Assembly: GCA_040830545.1 (NCBI GenBank)
Contig: JBFOMB010000038.1
Span: 1 to 52,026, forward strand
DNA: 52,026 nucleotides
From: HXMU1420-2 sp040830545
GTDB lineage: Bacteria; Pseudomonadota; Alphaproteobacteria; Rhodobacterales; Rhodobacteraceae
Direction: 5' to 3'
In this document: piece after piece, positions 50,913 through 52,026 of the stretch
Position numbering within the stretch: position 1 is the stretch's first letter
Layout of the letters: each line of letters begins with the position of its first letter
Notes under the pieces: model-generated
The model's database searches: none
The model's input: only the letters and a program-made list of their open reading frames with translations
Told to the model about the DNA's origin: nothing
Translations under genes and position numbers: made by a program

Positions 50913-51848
50913 ATGAAAAACCTGATCACGGCGATTGCGCTGCTGGCCGCTGCGCCCGCGTTTGCGCAGGACAAGATGACGGTCCTGCTGGACTGGTTCA
51001 TCAACCCGGACCACGGGCCGATCATCATCGCACAGGAAAACGGGTACTTCGCAGACGAAGGCCTGGAGGTGGAGATCATTCCGCCCGCCGACCCGTCGGC
51101 CCCGCCGCGCCTGGTGGCGGCTGGTCAGGGTGATCTGGCGGTGTCCTATCAGCCGCAATTGCACCTGCAAATCCACGAAGGCCTGCCGCTGAAGCGGGTT
51201 GGCACGCTGGTTGCCACGCCGCTGAACTGTCTGTTGGTACTGCAGGACGGGCCGATTCAGACGCTGGCCGACCTGAAAGGCAAGAAAGTCGGCTTTTCCG
51301 TTGCTGGTGTGGAAGAGGCGGTGCTGACCGCCATGCTGGGCCGCAATGGCGTGACACTGGATGATATCGAGATGATCAATGTGAATTTCTCGCTCTCGCC
51401 AGCCCTGATGTCGGGTCAGGTCGACGCTGTGATTGGCGCGTTCCGCAATTTCGAATTGAACCAGATGGATATCGAGGGCGTGGCCGGGCGTTGTTTCTAC
51501 ATCGAGGAAGAAGGCGTGCCGCCCTATGACGAGCTGATTTATGTGGCCAACCCGGATCGCATGGACGCGGACAAGGTCGCGCGGTTCCTGGCGGCAACGG
51601 AAAAGGCGACGCAGTATATCGTGAACAACCCGGTCAAAAGCTGGGAGATTTTCGCCGCCACCTCGACCGAGTTGCAGGACGAGCTGAACAAGCGCGCCTG
51701 GGTAGACACCCTGCCCCGTTTCGCGCTGCGCCCGGCGGGCTTTGACGCGGGCCGTTATGCGCGGTTCGAGGCATTCCTGAAGGACAGCGGGCTGATCGAC
51801 AGCCTTAACCCGGTCTCGGCCATCACCATCGACGTGACGGCGGAATGA
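50913..51848 (+). CDS. Pyrimidine-precursor ABC substrate-binding protein (ThiY-like)
   Basis: A 311-aa periplasmic binding protein of the NMT1/THI5-like family. The signal MKNLITAIALLAAAPAFA precedes the mature QDKMTVLLDWFINPDHGPII; the two-lobe pattern (EVEIIPPADPSAPPRLVAAG, LADLKGKKVGFSVAGVEEAV) fits the ThiY type that binds formylaminopyrimidine for salvage. The ribosome site GGAAGGA is nine bases before ATG. In a TPP-controlled operon this role is natural; the ThiX/ThiZ transporter parts would lie beyond the contig end. Confidence 0.88.
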   Translation: MKNLITAIALLAAAPAFAQDKMTVLLDWFINPDHGPIIIAQENGYFADEGLEVEIIPPADPSAPPRLVAAGQGDLAVSYQPQLHLQIHEGLPLKRVGTLVATPLNCLLVLQDGPIQTLADLKGKKVGFSVAGVEEAVLTAMLGRNGVTLDDIEMINVNFSLSPALMSGQVDAVIGAFRNFELNQMDIEGVAGRCFYIEEEGVPPYDELIYVANPDRMDADKVARFLAATEKATQYIVNNPVKSWEIFAATSTELQDELNKRAWVDTLPRFALRPAGFDAGRYARFEAFLKDSGLIDSLNPVSAITIDVTAE

Positions 51849-51904
51849 GCGGGCCGGACTATGGCCGCGCCTTTGGCCTGCTGCGGGATGCGGCAGGCGG
51901 GGGG
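51845..51904 (+). CDS. Start of a probable TenA-type gene (truncated by bad sequence)
   Basis: ATG at 51845 overlaps the previous stop by 4 bp (ATGA) and reads MSGPDYGRAFGLLRDAAGG before the sequence collapses into homopolymers. This opening is similar to the alphaproteobacterial TenA family (aminopyrimidine aminohydrolase) that often follows thiY. With ~19 readable codons the identity is a guess supported by context. Confidence 0.45.
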
Positions 51905-52026
51905 CTGGGGGGGGGGTCCCCCCCCCCCCCTTTTTTGGGGGGGGGAGAGAGGGGGGGGGCCCCCCCCCCTTTTTCTCTCTTTCCTCCGCCCGGGGTACCG
52001 TTTTTCTTTCTGCTTTCTTGCCCCCC
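51905..52026. other. Low-quality contig end
   Basis: Runs of G, C and T (e.g. GGGGGGGG, CCCCCCCCC, TTTTTT) with almost no other sequence. This is typical of an unreliable read end and should not be annotated as a repeat or gene. Confidence 0.85.

Noticed and set aside
51905..52026. Simple-sequence repeat or CRISPR-like array at the right end
   Set aside because: Runs without a repeat-spacer structure; best explained by poor base calling.

Overview
The window looks like a chromosomal contig from a marine alphaproteobacterium of the Rhodobacteraceae (Roseobacter group). This rests on the high-GC coding style, the gene families, and Rhodobacteraceae-style gene-end motifs (hairpins followed by CCCCGGAGTATTT...CCAAGAAGAAG). 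No rRNA, tRNA, insertion sequence, prophage or CRISPR array was seen. Both ends degrade: the last ~120 bases are homopolymer runs and the first ~100 bases spoil the C-terminus of malate synthase, so the two edge genes should not be trusted to their last codons.

Layout. 1-2229 (-): glcB. 2230-4147: an AT-richer accessory patch with a 396-aa protein of unknown family carrying an RNxxxHG (HEPN-type) motif. 4148-5232 (-): WYL-type regulator and VOC protein. 5404-9128 (+): pepN, an SDR oxidoreductase and a small membrane protein, tightly packed. 9364-14063 (+): a conserved unknown, gatB, and a membrane-anchored TPR protein built on 141-bp tandem DNA repeats. 14064-17342: loosely packed, with a thioesterase, a DUF4177-like protein, a secreted protein convergent with it, an orphan membrane protein (possibly frameshifted) and palindromes. 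17343-26889: SLC13/RCK-type permease, HxlR regulator with a divergent FAD reductase, a cytochrome P450 coupled to a membrane alpha/beta hydrolase, VOC plus Asp/Glu racemase, and a LysR regulator divergent from a TauD-type dioxygenase. 26926-30485: XRE plus DUF2975-like pair, a decayed and an intact copy of a small lipoprotein flanking a ClpP-like lipoprotein, then ccdA and tusA.

30570-39542 (-) is the classic translation and envelope cluster pyrH-frr-uppS-cdsA-dxr-rseP-bamA-ompH, which supplies UMP kinase, ribosome recycling, isoprenoid carrier and CDP-diacylglycerol synthesis, regulated proteolysis and outer-membrane protein assembly. A previously easy-to-miss 41-codon membrane-protein gene with its own terminator sits between rseP and bamA. 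The fabZ-lpxA genes often found after ompH are absent here. miaA is divergent from pyrH.

40997-45788 (+) encodes a Dpp/Opp-type ABC importer (two permeases and one fused double ATPase) without an adjacent binding protein; a branched palindromic element interrupts it, and a three-palindrome array follows it. 46066-46440 is an ArsR protein with the two cysteines expected of SqrR/BigR sulfide sensors. From 46474 a TPP riboswitch leads the thiamine operon thiD-thiO-thiS-thiG-thiE-thiF-like-thiY-like and probably tenA, most genes overlapping by 1-23 bp.

The best candidates for something undescribed are the HEPN-motif protein, the 41-aa membrane protein, the TPR repeat protein, and the structured intergenic elements.
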